This document shows, piece by piece, positions 9,108 through 17,468 of a stretch of 64,000 bases of DNA. Positions within the stretch are counted from its first letter, which is position 1; each line of letters opens with the position of its first letter. The notes below the pieces were generated by a model. The model saw only the letters and a list, made by a program, of their open reading frames with translations. It ran no database searches and was not told the origin of the DNA. Position numbers and translations under genes: made by a program. Source of the stretch: Zoogloea sp016790385 (GTDB lineage: Bacteria; Pseudomonadota; Gammaproteobacteria; Burkholderiales; Rhodocyclaceae); assembly GCF_041916735.1 (NCBI RefSeq), contig NZ_JAYRYY010000006.1. The stretch is one strand, 5' to 3'.

Positions 9108-9602
9108 ATGTCGCAAGAAAGCTTCGTGATAGACCTGCGGGCGCTGGCCAAAGACGGACGTCGCGTGCAGGGCGTGGTGCCGGTGGAGCGCCTCGGCCGT
9201 TTGGCCGAGTCTCTGCTGGAGCCGGCGGGTTCAGTGGAATTTGAGTTTCAGGGTGAGCGGGACGACGAAGGCAAGCTTTACGTCGAGCTGCTTATCAGGG
9301 CGGATCTGGTCCTTCAGTGCCAGCGCTGTCTTGAAGCTCTGGTGTGGCCATGTGAGGTCAGCAACCGTCTTCTCTTGCTGCGCGTTGGCGAAGCGTTGCC
9401 GGATGACGAGCTTGAGAACGATGAAGTGGACGCCCTTGAGGTGGAGCCACTGACCGAACTGCTCGCTCTGGTGGAGGATGAATTGCTGCTGTCCCTGCCC
9501 CTCGTTCCCCGTCACGATGATTGCGAACCGCCGGTGAAGGCCGGCGTCGATGAAGAGATTTCGCCCTTCGCCGTTCTGCGCCAGTTGCGCGGCAAGGTTT
9601 AA
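9108..9602 (+). CDS. yceD: YceD/DUF177 family protein, large-subunit assembly factor candidate
   Basis: A 164-residue DUF177 protein. It contains the conserved CQRCLE pair of cysteines (about residues 70-75) and an acidic middle and C-terminal half. The family is found next to rpmF across bacteria and plants and is linked to 23S rRNA accumulation and ribosome assembly. It sits 21 bases upstream of rpmF, presumably in one transcript. No ribosome-binding site is visible in front of the ATG, in line with the promoter lying directly upstream. Confidence 0.9.
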   Translation: MSQESFVIDLRALAKDGRRVQGVVPVERLGRLAESLLEPAGSVEFEFQGERDDEGKLYVELLIRADLVLQCQRCLEALVWPCEVSNRLLLLRVGEALPDDELENDEVDALEVEPLTELLALVEDELLLSLPLVPRHDDCEPPVKAGVDEEISPFAVLRQLRGKV

Positions 9603-9623
9603 GTATTCCTCAAGGAGTGTTTC

Positions 9624-9803
9624 ATGGCTGTCCAACAGAACAAGAAGTCCCCGTCCAAGCGCGGTATGCATCGTTCCCACGATTTCCTCGTGGCGCCCCC
9701 GCTGGCCGTCGAGCCGACCACCGGTGAAGTGCATCTGCGCCACCACGTGTCGCCCTCCGGCGTCTATCGCGGCAAGAAGGTTGCCAAGGCCAAGGGCGAG
9801 TAA
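9624..9803 (+). CDS. rpmF: 50S ribosomal protein L32
   Basis: A 59-residue basic protein beginning MAVQQNKKSPSKRGMHRSHD, the typical L32 N-terminus, with GVYRGKKV near the C-terminus. The zinc cysteines found in some L32 proteins are absent, as in many proteobacterial forms. AAGGAG at 9612-9617 is a good ribosome-binding site. Followed within 20 bases by a strong terminator. Confidence 0.97.
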   Translation: MAVQQNKKSPSKRGMHRSHDFLVAPPLAVEPTTGEVHLRHHVSPSGVYRGKKVAKAKGE

Positions 9804-9820
9804 TCCCCCCGGTCTGGAAG

Positions 9821-9854
9821 CGGCGCGGCGCCTCTGGGCGCTCGCGCCGTTTTT
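9821..9854 (+). terminator. intrinsic terminator after rpmF
   Basis: A 7+5 bp GC-rich stem (9821-9832 with 9837-9849, one bulged T at 9842, loop TCTG) is followed by five Ts (9850-9854). It separates rpmF from plsX by structure, so plsX may need its own promoter or read-through. Confidence 0.75.
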
Positions 9855-9881
9855 ATACATGTATCCATCTCCCTGCGCCGA

Positions 9882-10895
9882 ATGACTGTCACCCTGTCGA
9901 TTGACTGCATGGGGGGCGATCATGGCCCTTCGGTGACTGTCCCCGCCGCCCTGCATTTCATGCGGGGCGACCACGATACCCGAATCGTGCTGGTCGGGCG
10001 CGCCGAGGCCATTGAGCCTCATCTGGGTACGGCGTTGGCCGAGTTCGGTGAGCGCCTGCGTGTCCAGCGCGCATCCGAGGTTGTCGGCATGGACGAGGCG
10101 CCAGCGCTTGCCATGCGCAACAAGAAGGATTCCTCGATGCGTGTGGCTGTGGACCTCGTGAAGTCCGGCGAGGCCCAGGCTGCTGTGTCGGCGGGTAATA
10201 CGGGAGCGCTTATGGCGATCTCTCGATTTGTCCTCAAGACGCTGCCCGGAATCGACCGCCCCGCCATCTGTAGCACCCTGCCCACTTTGCGCGGGCAGAC
10301 CCACGTCCTCGATCTGGGGGCTAACGTGGATTGCACGCCTGAGCACCTGCTCCAGTTTGGCATCATGGGAGCGATGCTGGTTGCGGCGGTTGAGCACAAC
10401 GAACGGCCCAGTGTCGGTCTTCTCAATATTGGCGAGGAGGAGATCAAGGGCAATGAGACGGTCAAGCAGGCGGGTGATCTGCTTCGCAAGAGCGGCCTAA
10501 ACTTTTACGGCAATGTCGAGGGCAATGACATCTACAAAGGCACTGTGGATGTGGTTGTATGCGACGGATTCGTCGGGAACGTGGCCTTGAAGACGTCGGA
10601 GGGCCTGGCCCAGATGATGGCCACCTTTCTGCGCGAGCAGTTTTCACGCAATTGGCTGACCAAGCTGGCAGCGGTTTTTGCCATGTCGGCCCTGAAGGGT
10701 TTCAAGCACAAGCTTGATTCCCGGCGCTATAACGGTGCGGCTCTGCTGGGTTTGCGCGGTGTGGTTGTCAAAAGCCATGGTGCCGCCGATTCCTTTGCCT
10801 TTGAGCAAGCAATCTGGCGGGCGGCCGAGGCGGCCCGCAATCGACTCATCGAGCGCATCAGCGAACGCATGGAACGAGAAAGGTCCGCCGCATGA
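9882..10895 (+). CDS. plsX: phosphate acyltransferase PlsX
   Basis: PlsX converts acyl-ACP and phosphate to acyl-phosphate, the acyl donor for PlsY in phospholipid synthesis. The 337 residues begin TVTLSIDCMGGDHGP, the family signature, and include SAGNTGALMA and DLGANVDCTPEHLLQFG. The ATG at 9882 gives the canonical N-terminus. The stop overlaps the fabH start by 4 bases (ATGA). First gene of the fatty-acid cluster after the rpmF terminator. Confidence 0.96.
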   Translation: MTVTLSIDCMGGDHGPSVTVPAALHFMRGDHDTRIVLVGRAEAIEPHLGTALAEFGERLRVQRASEVVGMDEAPALAMRNKKDSSMRVAVDLVKSGEAQAAVSAGNTGALMAISRFVLKTLPGIDRPAICSTLPTLRGQTHVLDLGANVDCTPEHLLQFGIMGAMLVAAVEHNERPSVGLLNIGEEEIKGNETVKQAGDLLRKSGLNFYGNVEGNDIYKGTVDVVVCDGFVGNVALKTSEGLAQMMATFLREQFSRNWLTKLAAVFAMSALKGFKHKLDSRRYNGAALLGLRGVVVKSHGAADSFAFEQAIWRAAEAARNRLIERISERMERERSAA

Positions 10896-11857
10896 TCTTT
10901 GCACGAGTGGCCGGAACCGGGAGTTACCTTCCCGGTGCCCCTGTGACCAACGATGACCTGGTGGCGCGCGGTATCGATACCTCAGACGAATGGATCGCCG
11001 AGCGTACCGGCATCCGCTCCCGCCACCTGGCCGAGGCGGATGTTACTGCTAGTCAATTGGCCTACGAGGCAAGCCTACGGGCGATCGAGGCAGCAGGGTG
11101 TCAGCCCTCGGATATCGATCTGATCATTGTTGCCACGTCGACGCCAGACTACATTTTCCCGAGTACGGCAACCCTGCTCCAAGCGAAGCTTGGCATCAGC
11201 AACGGCGGCGCGGCGTTTGATCTTCAGGCGGTATGTGCGGGTTTCGCCTATGCCCTCACCGCCGCCGAGAAATTCATCTGTTCGGGCAGCCACAGGCGTG
11301 CCCTGGTCGTGGGCGCGGAGGTCTTCTCGCGGATTCTCGACTGGAATGACCGTGGCACCTGTGTCCTCTTCGGTGATGGCGCAGGGGCAGTGGTGCTGGA
11401 GGCTTCCGAGGCGCCTGGCATCCTGGCTTCGGCCCTGCATGCCGATGGCAGTCACAATCCCATTCTTTGCGTTCCCGGGCAGATCAGCCGAGGTGCCGTC
11501 ACCGGGGATCCCTTCCTGCGCATGGATGGGCAGGCGGTTTTCAAGTTTGCCGTCAAGGTGCTTGCTGACGTGGCGCGCGAAGTCGCCACGCTTGGCGGTC
11601 TTAGTCTCGACGAAGTCGATTGGTTGATTCCCCATCAGGCCAATATCCGCATCATTCAGGCCACCGGAAAGCGCCTTGGATTGTCCATGGATAAAGTGAT
11701 TGCCACCGTGGCGATGCATGGCAACACTTCTGCTGCCTCCATCCCGCTGGCACTGGATCTTGCCGTGCGTGACGGCCGCATCCGGCGTGGTCATAAGGTC
11801 ATCCTGGAGGGGATAGGCGGCGGCTTTGCCTGGGGCGCGGCCCTCCTTCAGTTCTGA
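10892..11857 (+). CDS. fabH: beta-ketoacyl-ACP synthase III
   Basis: FabH starts type II fatty-acid synthesis by condensing acetyl-CoA with malonyl-ACP. 321 residues with the full catalytic triad: Cys115 (LQAVCAGFAYAL), His248 (IPHQANIRI) and Asn278 (GNTSAAS). The C-terminal glycine-rich EGIGGGFAWGA is typical. The gene overlaps plsX by 4 bases and is followed by a short hairpin before fabD. Confidence 0.97.
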   Translation: MIFARVAGTGSYLPGAPVTNDDLVARGIDTSDEWIAERTGIRSRHLAEADVTASQLAYEASLRAIEAAGCQPSDIDLIIVATSTPDYIFPSTATLLQAKLGISNGGAAFDLQAVCAGFAYALTAAEKFICSGSHRRALVVGAEVFSRILDWNDRGTCVLFGDGAGAVVLEASEAPGILASALHADGSHNPILCVPGQISRGAVTGDPFLRMDGQAVFKFAVKVLADVAREVATLGGLSLDEVDWLIPHQANIRIIQATGKRLGLSMDKVIATVAMHGNTSAASIPLALDLAVRDGRIRRGHKVILEGIGGGFAWGAALLQF

Positions 11858-11858
11858 G

Positions 11859-11878
11859 CCGGTCGCGAGACCGGTTTT
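11859..11878 (+). terminator. short hairpin with T-run after fabH
   Basis: CCGGTC (11859-11864) and GACCGG (11869-11874) pair around a GCGA tetraloop, followed by TTTT (11875-11878). The stem is only 6 bp, so it is probably a partial terminator or processing hairpin within the fab operon. Confidence 0.45.
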
Positions 11879-11931
11879 CGGGCAATTCCAATCCACTTCG
11901 CTTCGCAAGCCAAATCAAAGGGTAGGGAACG

Positions 11932-12867
11932 ATGAATTTTGCTTTCGTGTTTCCGGGGCAGGGCTCCCAGTCTGTCGGCATGATGGCCGCCTATGGTGAA
12001 TCGGTGACGATCCGCCAAACTTTTGCGGAGGCCTCCGATGCACTTGATCAGGACCTTTGGCAGATGGTTGCCGACGGTCCGGCCGAGGTGCTGGCCCAGA
12101 CCGTCAACACCCAGCCGTTGATGCTCGCCGCCGGCATTGCCGTGTACCGCGAGTGGAGCGCCCGGGGCGGGCTGGTTCCGGCAATCGTCGCCGGCCATAG
12201 CCTTGGCGAGTATTCGGCACTTGTTGCCGCCGGTGCACTCGATTTTTCCGACGCCATCAAGCTGGTGCGCCTCCGCGCCCAGGCCATGCAGGAGGCGGTG
12301 CCGCAGGGTGAGGGTGCAATGGCCGCGCTGCTTGGGCTCGATGAGGCCCAGGCTGTAGAGGCCTGTGCTGAAGCTGCCCAGGGGGACGTGGTGTCGGCGG
12401 CTAATCTCAATTCTCCTGGGCAGATCGTGATTGCCGGCTCCCGGGCGGCAGTCGAGCGAGCCATTGCCACTGCCAAGGCCCGTGGCGCGAAGCGTGCCGT
12501 GCTGTTGCAGGTGAGCGCGCCCTTCCACTGCGCCCTGATGAAACCTGCTGCGGAGCGTCTCCAGCAGCGGCTCGCCGAGATTGAGGTGAGGGTGCCGGTC
12601 ATTCCCGTGCTCAACAACGTCGATGTGGCGGTGGAGGATCAGCCCGCGCGGATCAAAGATGCGTTGGTGCGTCAGGCTTATTCTCCGGTGCGCTGGATCG
12701 AGACGGTGCAGGCGGTCGCTGCGCGTGGGGTCGCGCACGTTTTCGAGTGCGGCCCTGGCAAGGTGCTGGCCGGCATGACAAAGCGCATCGAGGGCAGTCT
12801 GCAAGGCGGTGCGATTGCGGATTCCGCCAGCCTGGATGATGTTCTGAAGATTACGGGGGAAGCATGA
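11932..12867 (+). CDS. fabD: malonyl-CoA:ACP transacylase
   Basis: Transfers malonyl from CoA to ACP, supplying the elongation substrate for FabH and FabF. The 311 residues contain FVFPGQGSQ at the N-terminus, the active-site Ser90 in GHSLGE, and the catalytic His region APFHCALM near residue 200. The start at 11932 is set by the canonical MNFAFVFPGQG and a GGGAACG ribosome-binding site. Overlaps fabG by 4 bases. Confidence 0.97.
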   Translation: MNFAFVFPGQGSQSVGMMAAYGESVTIRQTFAEASDALDQDLWQMVADGPAEVLAQTVNTQPLMLAAGIAVYREWSARGGLVPAIVAGHSLGEYSALVAAGALDFSDAIKLVRLRAQAMQEAVPQGEGAMAALLGLDEAQAVEACAEAAQGDVVSAANLNSPGQIVIAGSRAAVERAIATAKARGAKRAVLLQVSAPFHCALMKPAAERLQQRLAEIEVRVPVIPVLNNVDVAVEDQPARIKDALVRQAYSPVRWIETVQAVAARGVAHVFECGPGKVLAGMTKRIEGSLQGGAIADSASLDDVLKITGEA

Positions 12868-13613
12868 GTCAGGTTCTTCAAGGTCAGGTCGCGCTGGTTA
12901 CTGGCGCGTCCCGCGGTATCGGTCGGGCCATTGCCCTGGAGTTGGGTCGCCTTGGCGCGACGGTGGTCGGCACCGCGACTTCCGAATCCGGCGCGGCCGA
13001 CATTCAGGGCGGTCTGGAATCGGCAGGGATCAAAGGACGGGGGCTGGCGCTTGATGTAACCAATGCCGAAGCCTGCGAGGCGGCCCTGAGTGATATTGAG
13101 AAGGCCTTCGGTGCTGTGGGCATCCTGGTCAACAATGCGGGCATCACGCGCGACAACTTGGCGATGCGCATGAAGGACGCTGAGTGGGATGCGGTTATCG
13201 ACACCAACCTCAAGGCGGTCTTCCGCATGTCCAAGCTGGTCATGCGCGGCATGATGAAGGCTCGCACGGGCCGCATCATCAACATCACCTCGGTGGTGGG
13301 TAGCTCGGGCAATGCCGGGCAGGCCAACTACGCCGCAGCGAAGGCCGGCGTGGCGGGCATGACTCGGGCCCTGGCCCAGGAGCTTGGGAGCCGCAACATT
13401 ACGGTTAATTGTGTCGCACCGGGGTTTATCGACACCGACATGACCAAGGATCTGCCGGAGGCTCAGCGTAACGAGTTGGCGGGCAAGATTGCCCTCGGTC
13501 GGCTGGGCAAGCCGGAAGAGATCGCAGGCGTGGTGGGCTTTCTAGCCTCACCCGCAGCCTCCTACGTGACGGGGGCAACCCTGCACGTGAATGGTGGCAT
13601 GTACATGGCGTAA
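12864..13613 (+). CDS. fabG: 3-oxoacyl-ACP reductase
   Basis: NADPH-dependent reduction of 3-ketoacyl-ACP in each elongation cycle. A 249-residue short-chain dehydrogenase with the TGASRGIG dinucleotide motif (13-20), NNAG (90-93), and the catalytic residues Ser143, Tyr156 and Lys160 (YAAAK). The C-terminus ends in GGMYM as in FabG. Start ATG overlaps the stop of fabD, implying coupled translation. Confidence 0.97.
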   Translation: MSQVLQGQVALVTGASRGIGRAIALELGRLGATVVGTATSESGAADIQGGLESAGIKGRGLALDVTNAEACEAALSDIEKAFGAVGILVNNAGITRDNLAMRMKDAEWDAVIDTNLKAVFRMSKLVMRGMMKARTGRIINITSVVGSSGNAGQANYAAAKAGVAGMTRALAQELGSRNITVNCVAPGFIDTDMTKDLPEAQRNELAGKIALGRLGKPEEIAGVVGFLASPAASYVTGATLHVNGGMYMA

Positions 13614-13644
13614 ATCTCGCTGTGCTGGCGGGGGTGCGTGTTTT

Positions 13645-13653
13645 TGGTAGAAT
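13645..13653 (+). promoter_or_regulatory. extended -10 promoter for acpP
   Basis: TGGTAGAAT places a TG-N element directly before a good -10 (TAGAAT, 13648-13653). A clear -35 is missing, which is tolerated with an extended -10. It lies about 50 bases upstream of acpP and fits the need for abundant ACP. Confidence 0.5.
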
Positions 13654-13700
13654 GCGGGAGTTTTTGAATTCACCCGAACAATCTGGGAAGGAGTTATCAC

Positions 13701-13940
13701 ATGGAAAATATTGAACAGCGTGTCAAGAAGATTGTTGCCGAACAACTTGGCGTCAATGAGTCCGAAATCAAGAACGAGTCGTCTTTCGTGGACGATCTGG
13801 GTGCCGACTCCCTCGATACGGTCGAGCTGGTGATGGCCCTTGAAGAAGAGTTCGAGTGCGAGATTCCCGACGAAGAAGCTGAAAAGATCACCAGCGTTCA
13901 GCAGGCGATCGACTACGTCACTGCTCACCTCAAGAAGTAA
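13701..13940 (+). CDS. acpP: acyl carrier protein
   Basis: A 79-residue, very acidic carrier protein. Ser37 in GADSLDTVELVMALEEEF is the 4'-phosphopantetheine attachment site, modified by AcpS (gene at 27.9 kb). AAGGAG at 13688-13693 is a strong ribosome-binding site. Sits between fabG and fabF as in most proteobacteria and probably has its own promoter. Confidence 0.98.
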   Translation: MENIEQRVKKIVAEQLGVNESEIKNESSFVDDLGADSLDTVELVMALEEEFECEIPDEEAEKITSVQQAIDYVTAHLKK

Positions 13941-13958
13941 ATCCTCCCGGAGCCTGCC

Positions 13959-15194
13959 TTGACCCGTCGCAGAGTCGTCATCACCGGCCTTGGCGTTATT
14001 TCGCCGGTCGGTAATACCGTGGCTGAAGCATGGGACGCCATTTCCAATGGGCGTTCCGGCATCGGTGAGATTACCCGCTTCGATACCTCGTCCTTTCCGG
14101 TGAAAATTGCCGGTGAAGTCAAGGATTTCGACCTTGCGGCCTATCTCTCGCCGAAGGAGGCGCGCCGCATGGATGGTTTCATCCATTACGGTCTCGCTGC
14201 GGGTATTCAGGCTTTCCGTGATTCCGGAATCGAAGTCACTGAAGCCAATGCGGATCGCATTGGCGTCAATATCGGCTCCGGGATTGGCGGGTTGCCGATG
14301 ATCGAGGATACCCACAACGATTTCCTCGCCGGTGGTCCCCGCAAGATTTCTCCGTTCTTCATCCCCGGCACGATCATCAACATGATCTCCGGCAATCTGT
14401 CGATCATGTTTGGCCTGAAGGGGCCGAATCTGGCGGTGGTAACGGCTTGCACCACCGGCCTGCACGCCATCGGAACCAGCGCCCGTATGATTGAATACGG
14501 GGATGCTGATGTCATGGTTTGCGGCGGGGCTGAATCGACCGTGACCCCCTTGGCCGTTGGAGGTTTCGCTTCGGCGAAGGCTCTCTCCACACGCAATGAT
14601 GATCCTGCGACTGCCAGCCGCCCCTGGGACAAGGACCGGGACGGTTTTGTGCTGGGCGAAGGGGCGGGCGTTCTGGTGCTCGAAGAATATGAGCACGCGG
14701 TGAAGCGTGGTGCTCGTATCTACGCCGAACTGGCTGGCTTCGGCATGAGTGGTGATGCCTATCACATGACGGCCCCCGATACAGATGGCCCCCGTCGCAG
14801 CATGGTCAATGCACTCCGAAACGCGGGGATCAATCCGGATCAGGTGCAATATCTCAATGCCCACGGCACGTCCACTCCGCTGGGCGACAAGAACGAAACC
14901 GAAGCCATCAAGCAGGCCTTCGGGATCGATGTGGCCAAGACGCTCGTTGTCAATTCCACCAAGTCGATGACGGGTCACCTACTGGGTGGGGCGGGTGGTC
15001 TGGAGTCGGTGCTAACGACCTTGGCGGTGTATCACCAAGTTTCGCCTCCGACCATCAACATCTTCGATCAGGATCCGGAATGCGATCTGGATTACTGCGC
15101 AAATGTCGCCCGTCCGATGAAGATTGATGTGGCCATGAAGAATAATTTCGGCTTTGGTGGTACCAACGGTACGCTGGTGTTCCGCAAGATCTGA
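13959..15194 (+). CDS. fabF: beta-ketoacyl-ACP synthase II
   Basis: Elongating condensing enzyme of type II fatty-acid synthesis. 411 residues with the Cys-His-His triad: Cys164 (VTACTTGLHA), His302 (NAHGTSTPLGD) and His340 (KSMTGHLLGGAGG). The start is a TTG at 13959, which yields MTRRRVVITGLGVISPVGN, the family N-terminus; no ATG or GTG fits better, and a CGGAG sits 9 bases upstream. Last gene of the fatty-acid cluster. Confidence 0.96.
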   Translation: MTRRRVVITGLGVISPVGNTVAEAWDAISNGRSGIGEITRFDTSSFPVKIAGEVKDFDLAAYLSPKEARRMDGFIHYGLAAGIQAFRDSGIEVTEANADRIGVNIGSGIGGLPMIEDTHNDFLAGGPRKISPFFIPGTIINMISGNLSIMFGLKGPNLAVVTACTTGLHAIGTSARMIEYGDADVMVCGGAESTVTPLAVGGFASAKALSTRNDDPATASRPWDKDRDGFVLGEGAGVLVLEEYEHAVKRGARIYAELAGFGMSGDAYHMTAPDTDGPRRSMVNALRNAGINPDQVQYLNAHGTSTPLGDKNETEAIKQAFGIDVAKTLVVNSTKSMTGHLLGGAGGLESVLTTLAVYHQVSPPTINIFDQDPECDLDYCANVARPMKIDVAMKNNFGFGGTNGTLVFRKI

Positions 15195-15217
15195 CGACAG
15201 CGCTTGCACGGGAGGCC

Positions 15218-15655
15218 GTGCTTACCTTGAACCTGATCGAAGTCAGGCCGTCACGCTGCCTTGCTCTGCTGCTTGGAGGGGGGCATGCGTTGGCGGCTTT
15301 TTCGTGCCTGCACTTGCCTGGTGTCGGGTTGAAGAGCGGTGGGCTGTTGGTGGTTGGACTGGCGCTCGCGCATGCGCTGGGCCGACAGCACCGGCTGCCG
15401 CGGCAGTTCGGGCTGGCATCCGACGGCAGTCTGCACCTTGAGCCATCAGTTCAGCACAGTGTGCCGGCCAGCGTTTCGCCGTCGACGGTTGTGAGCTCAA
15501 GCGCCGTCTGGCTGGCGTGGAGCGCTGGCATCGGCCGGCCTTCGGGTACAGTTCTGCTTTGCCGGGATCAGATGTCAGCGAGCGACTGGCGCACCTTGCA
15601 GGTGTGGCTCCGCCTGAGAGTCGCTTCCCGGATGGTCGTGGATGTCGGGGCGTAG
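15218..15655 (+). CDS. YgfX-like small inner-membrane protein
   Basis: A 145-residue protein that I place in the YgfX (DUF1434) family from overall pattern: the RPSR motif near the N-terminus, two short hydrophobic segments (about 12-30 and 40-55), a beta-rich middle with a DGSLHL element, and a C-terminal LL.RDQMSASDWRTLQVWLRLR-type ending. YgfX is an inner-membrane partner of SdhE in some bacteria, with a disputed toxin role. The start may be GTG 15218 or TTG 15227; GGGAGG at 15210-15215 is very close to the first and 11 bases from the second. Same strand as fabF, convergent with nadB. Confidence 0.65.
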   Translation: MLTLNLIEVRPSRCLALLLGGGHALAAFSCLHLPGVGLKSGGLLVVGLALAHALGRQHRLPRQFGLASDGSLHLEPSVQHSVPASVSPSTVVSSSAVWLAWSAGIGRPSGTVLLCRDQMSASDWRTLQVWLRLRVASRMVVDVGA

Positions 15656-15668
15656 CTGGAGCGCTCGC

Positions 15669-17255
15669 TCAGTACTTGAGTCTGGGAGGGCGAATGACCG
15701 TGTCGCGGGCTTTGGCTTGAGTTGCCGGATAATCCCGGCTGAAATGCAGTCCGCGGCTTTCCTTGCGCTTGAGTGCGCTTCTGACGATCAGATCGGCGGT
15801 GACGACCAGATTCCGCAATTCGATCAGGTCATTTGAAATGCGGAAGTGGCTGTAGTACTCGTCGATCTCGCGCGATAGCAGGCGGATGCGGTGCTGGGCC
15901 CGTTGCAGGCGTTTATTGGTGCGCACAATCCCCACGTAGTCCCACATAAAGCGGCGCAATTCATCCCAGTTGTGGGAGATCACGATCGCTTCGTCGGCGT
16001 CCGTGACACGGCTTTCGTCCCATTGAGGCAGTCCGCCAGGATGGGGTCGTGGATTATTGAGGATGTCATCCGCGGCCGCCTCGCTGAATACGAGACACTC
16101 AAGGAGCGAATTGCTTGCCAGCCGGTTTGCTCCGTGAAGACCGGTGCATGCCGACTCGCCAATTGCATGCAGCCCGGCCACGTCCGTGCGTGCGTGCAGG
16201 TCTGTGACGATCCCTCCGCAGGAGTAGTGGGCGGCAGGTACGACCGGGATGGGCTGACGGGTGATATCGATGCCCAGTTCCGCGCAGCGCGCCAGAATAT
16301 TAGGGAAGTGGGCCTCAAGGAACTCGGCGGGTTTGTGGCTGATGTCCAGGAACACGCAGTCGAGACCGTGCTTCTTCATCTCGAAGTCGATGGCGCGGGC
16401 AACCACGTCCCGGGGGGCGAGTTCTTCCCGTGGATCGTGTTCGGGCATGAAGCGTGAGCCGTCTGGGCGGCGCAGCAATCCGCCTTCACCTCGCACTGCC
16501 TCCGAAATCAGGAAGGACTTCGCCTGCGGGTGGTAGAGGCAGGTGGGGTGGAACTGAATGAATTCCATGTTCGCCACACTGCACCCTGCTCGCCATGCCA
16601 TGGCGACGCCGTCGCCCGTGGCGGTGTCAGGATTGGTGGTGTAGAGATAAACCTTGCCGGTACCCCCGGTTGCGAGCACCGTGTGGGGAGCGGAAAACGT
16701 TCGGACTTCATCGCTGGCGATGTCCAGTACATATGCGCCCAGGCAGCCCGTCCCTGGCCGGCCGATCTTGTCGCCAACGATCAGATCAACGGCGATGTGT
16801 TGTTCAAAGATCGAAATGTTCGAATGGGCTCTGACCTGTTGAGTCAGCGTGGCCTGCACTGCCGCGCCGGTGGCGTCCGCGACATGGATGACACGGCGTT
16901 GGCCGTGCCCGCCTTCCCGGGTGAGATGGAAACCGATTGCCGAGTGCTTGTCCGGGGTGAAGGGAACGCCATGCTCGATCAACCAGCGGATCGCGCGCGG
17001 GCCGTTCTCGACCACGAAGCGGGTGGCTTTGTTGGAGCACAGGCCTGCCCCGGCGGTGAGGGTGTCAGCGACGTGGGCTTCAGTGCTGTCGGCGGGGTCA
17101 AGGACGGCGGCAATGCCGCCCTGAGCCCACGCGCTGGCACTGTCTTCCAGGGTTCGCTTGGTGATGAGGGCGACCTTGAGTTTGTCGGCAAGACGCAGTG
17201 CGAGGGATTGTCCGGCAAGGCCACTGCCCAGGATGAGCACATCGAAAGCGGTCAC
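15669..17255 (-). CDS. nadB: L-aspartate oxidase
   Basis: Flavoenzyme that oxidises L-aspartate to iminoaspartate in NAD synthesis. About 528 residues: N-terminal FAD-binding VLILGSGLAGQSLALRLAD, the loop SASAWAQGGIAAV, and FMPEHDPREELAPRDVVARAI with catalytic Arg. The open frame runs to 17441, but a TATAGT-type -10 on this strand (about 17296-17301) and homologue starts favour the GTG at 17255, giving MTAFDVLILGSG and a length near that of E. coli NadB. No clear ribosome-binding site. NadA and NadC are not in the window. Divergent from rpoE. Confidence 0.92.
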   Translation of the reverse strand: MTAFDVLILGSGLAGQSLALRLADKLKVALITKRTLEDSASAWAQGGIAAVLDPADSTEAHVADTLTAGAGLCSNKATRFVVENGPRAIRWLIEHGVPFTPDKHSAIGFHLTREGGHGQRRVIHVADATGAAVQATLTQQVRAHSNISIFEQHIAVDLIVGDKIGRPGTGCLGAYVLDIASDEVRTFSAPHTVLATGGTGKVYLYTTNPDTATGDGVAMAWRAGCSVANMEFIQFHPTCLYHPQAKSFLISEAVRGEGGLLRRPDGSRFMPEHDPREELAPRDVVARAIDFEMKKHGLDCVFLDISHKPAEFLEAHFPNILARCAELGIDITRQPIPVVPAAHYSCGGIVTDLHARTDVAGLHAIGESACTGLHGANRLASNSLLECLVFSEAAADDILNNPRPHPGGLPQWDESRVTDADEAIVISHNWDELRRFMWDYVGIVRTNKRLQRAQHRIRLLSREIDEYYSHFRISNDLIELRNLVVTADLIVRSALKRKESRGLHFSRDYPATQAKARDTVIRPPRLKY

Positions 17256-17346
17256 TTCGGGAATTGCCGCGGAGGGCGATATTACGGAGTGCCGACTATA
17301 GCATGGGCACCCGGTCACGCCGAACGCCGAAGACCCCATACGTAAC

Positions 17347-17374
17347 TGAACTATACGTGCGGCAGGGAGTCTAG
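17347..17374 (+). promoter_or_regulatory. candidate sigma-E-type autoregulatory promoter of rpoE
   Basis: TGAACTA (17347-17353) resembles the GGAACTT -35 element, with TCTAG (17370-17374) in the place of the TCTGA -10 after a 16-base spacer. It lies about 95 bases upstream of rpoE, the expected place for sigma-E self-activation. Pattern match only. Confidence 0.4.
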
Positions 17375-17468
17375 CGTTCACTTCGGCGAGGAATTCGGGT
17401 GTCTCGCGATATACTTCGAGGTCGGTGACCGTTCTGGTCACGACAACGAAGGATCACGTTCCCCGACC

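Noticed and set aside
17255..17441. 62 extra N-terminal residues of NadB as a leader or fusion
   Set aside because: They are not conserved and overlap the likely nadB promoter and the rpoE upstream region; the GTG at 17255 restores normal length.
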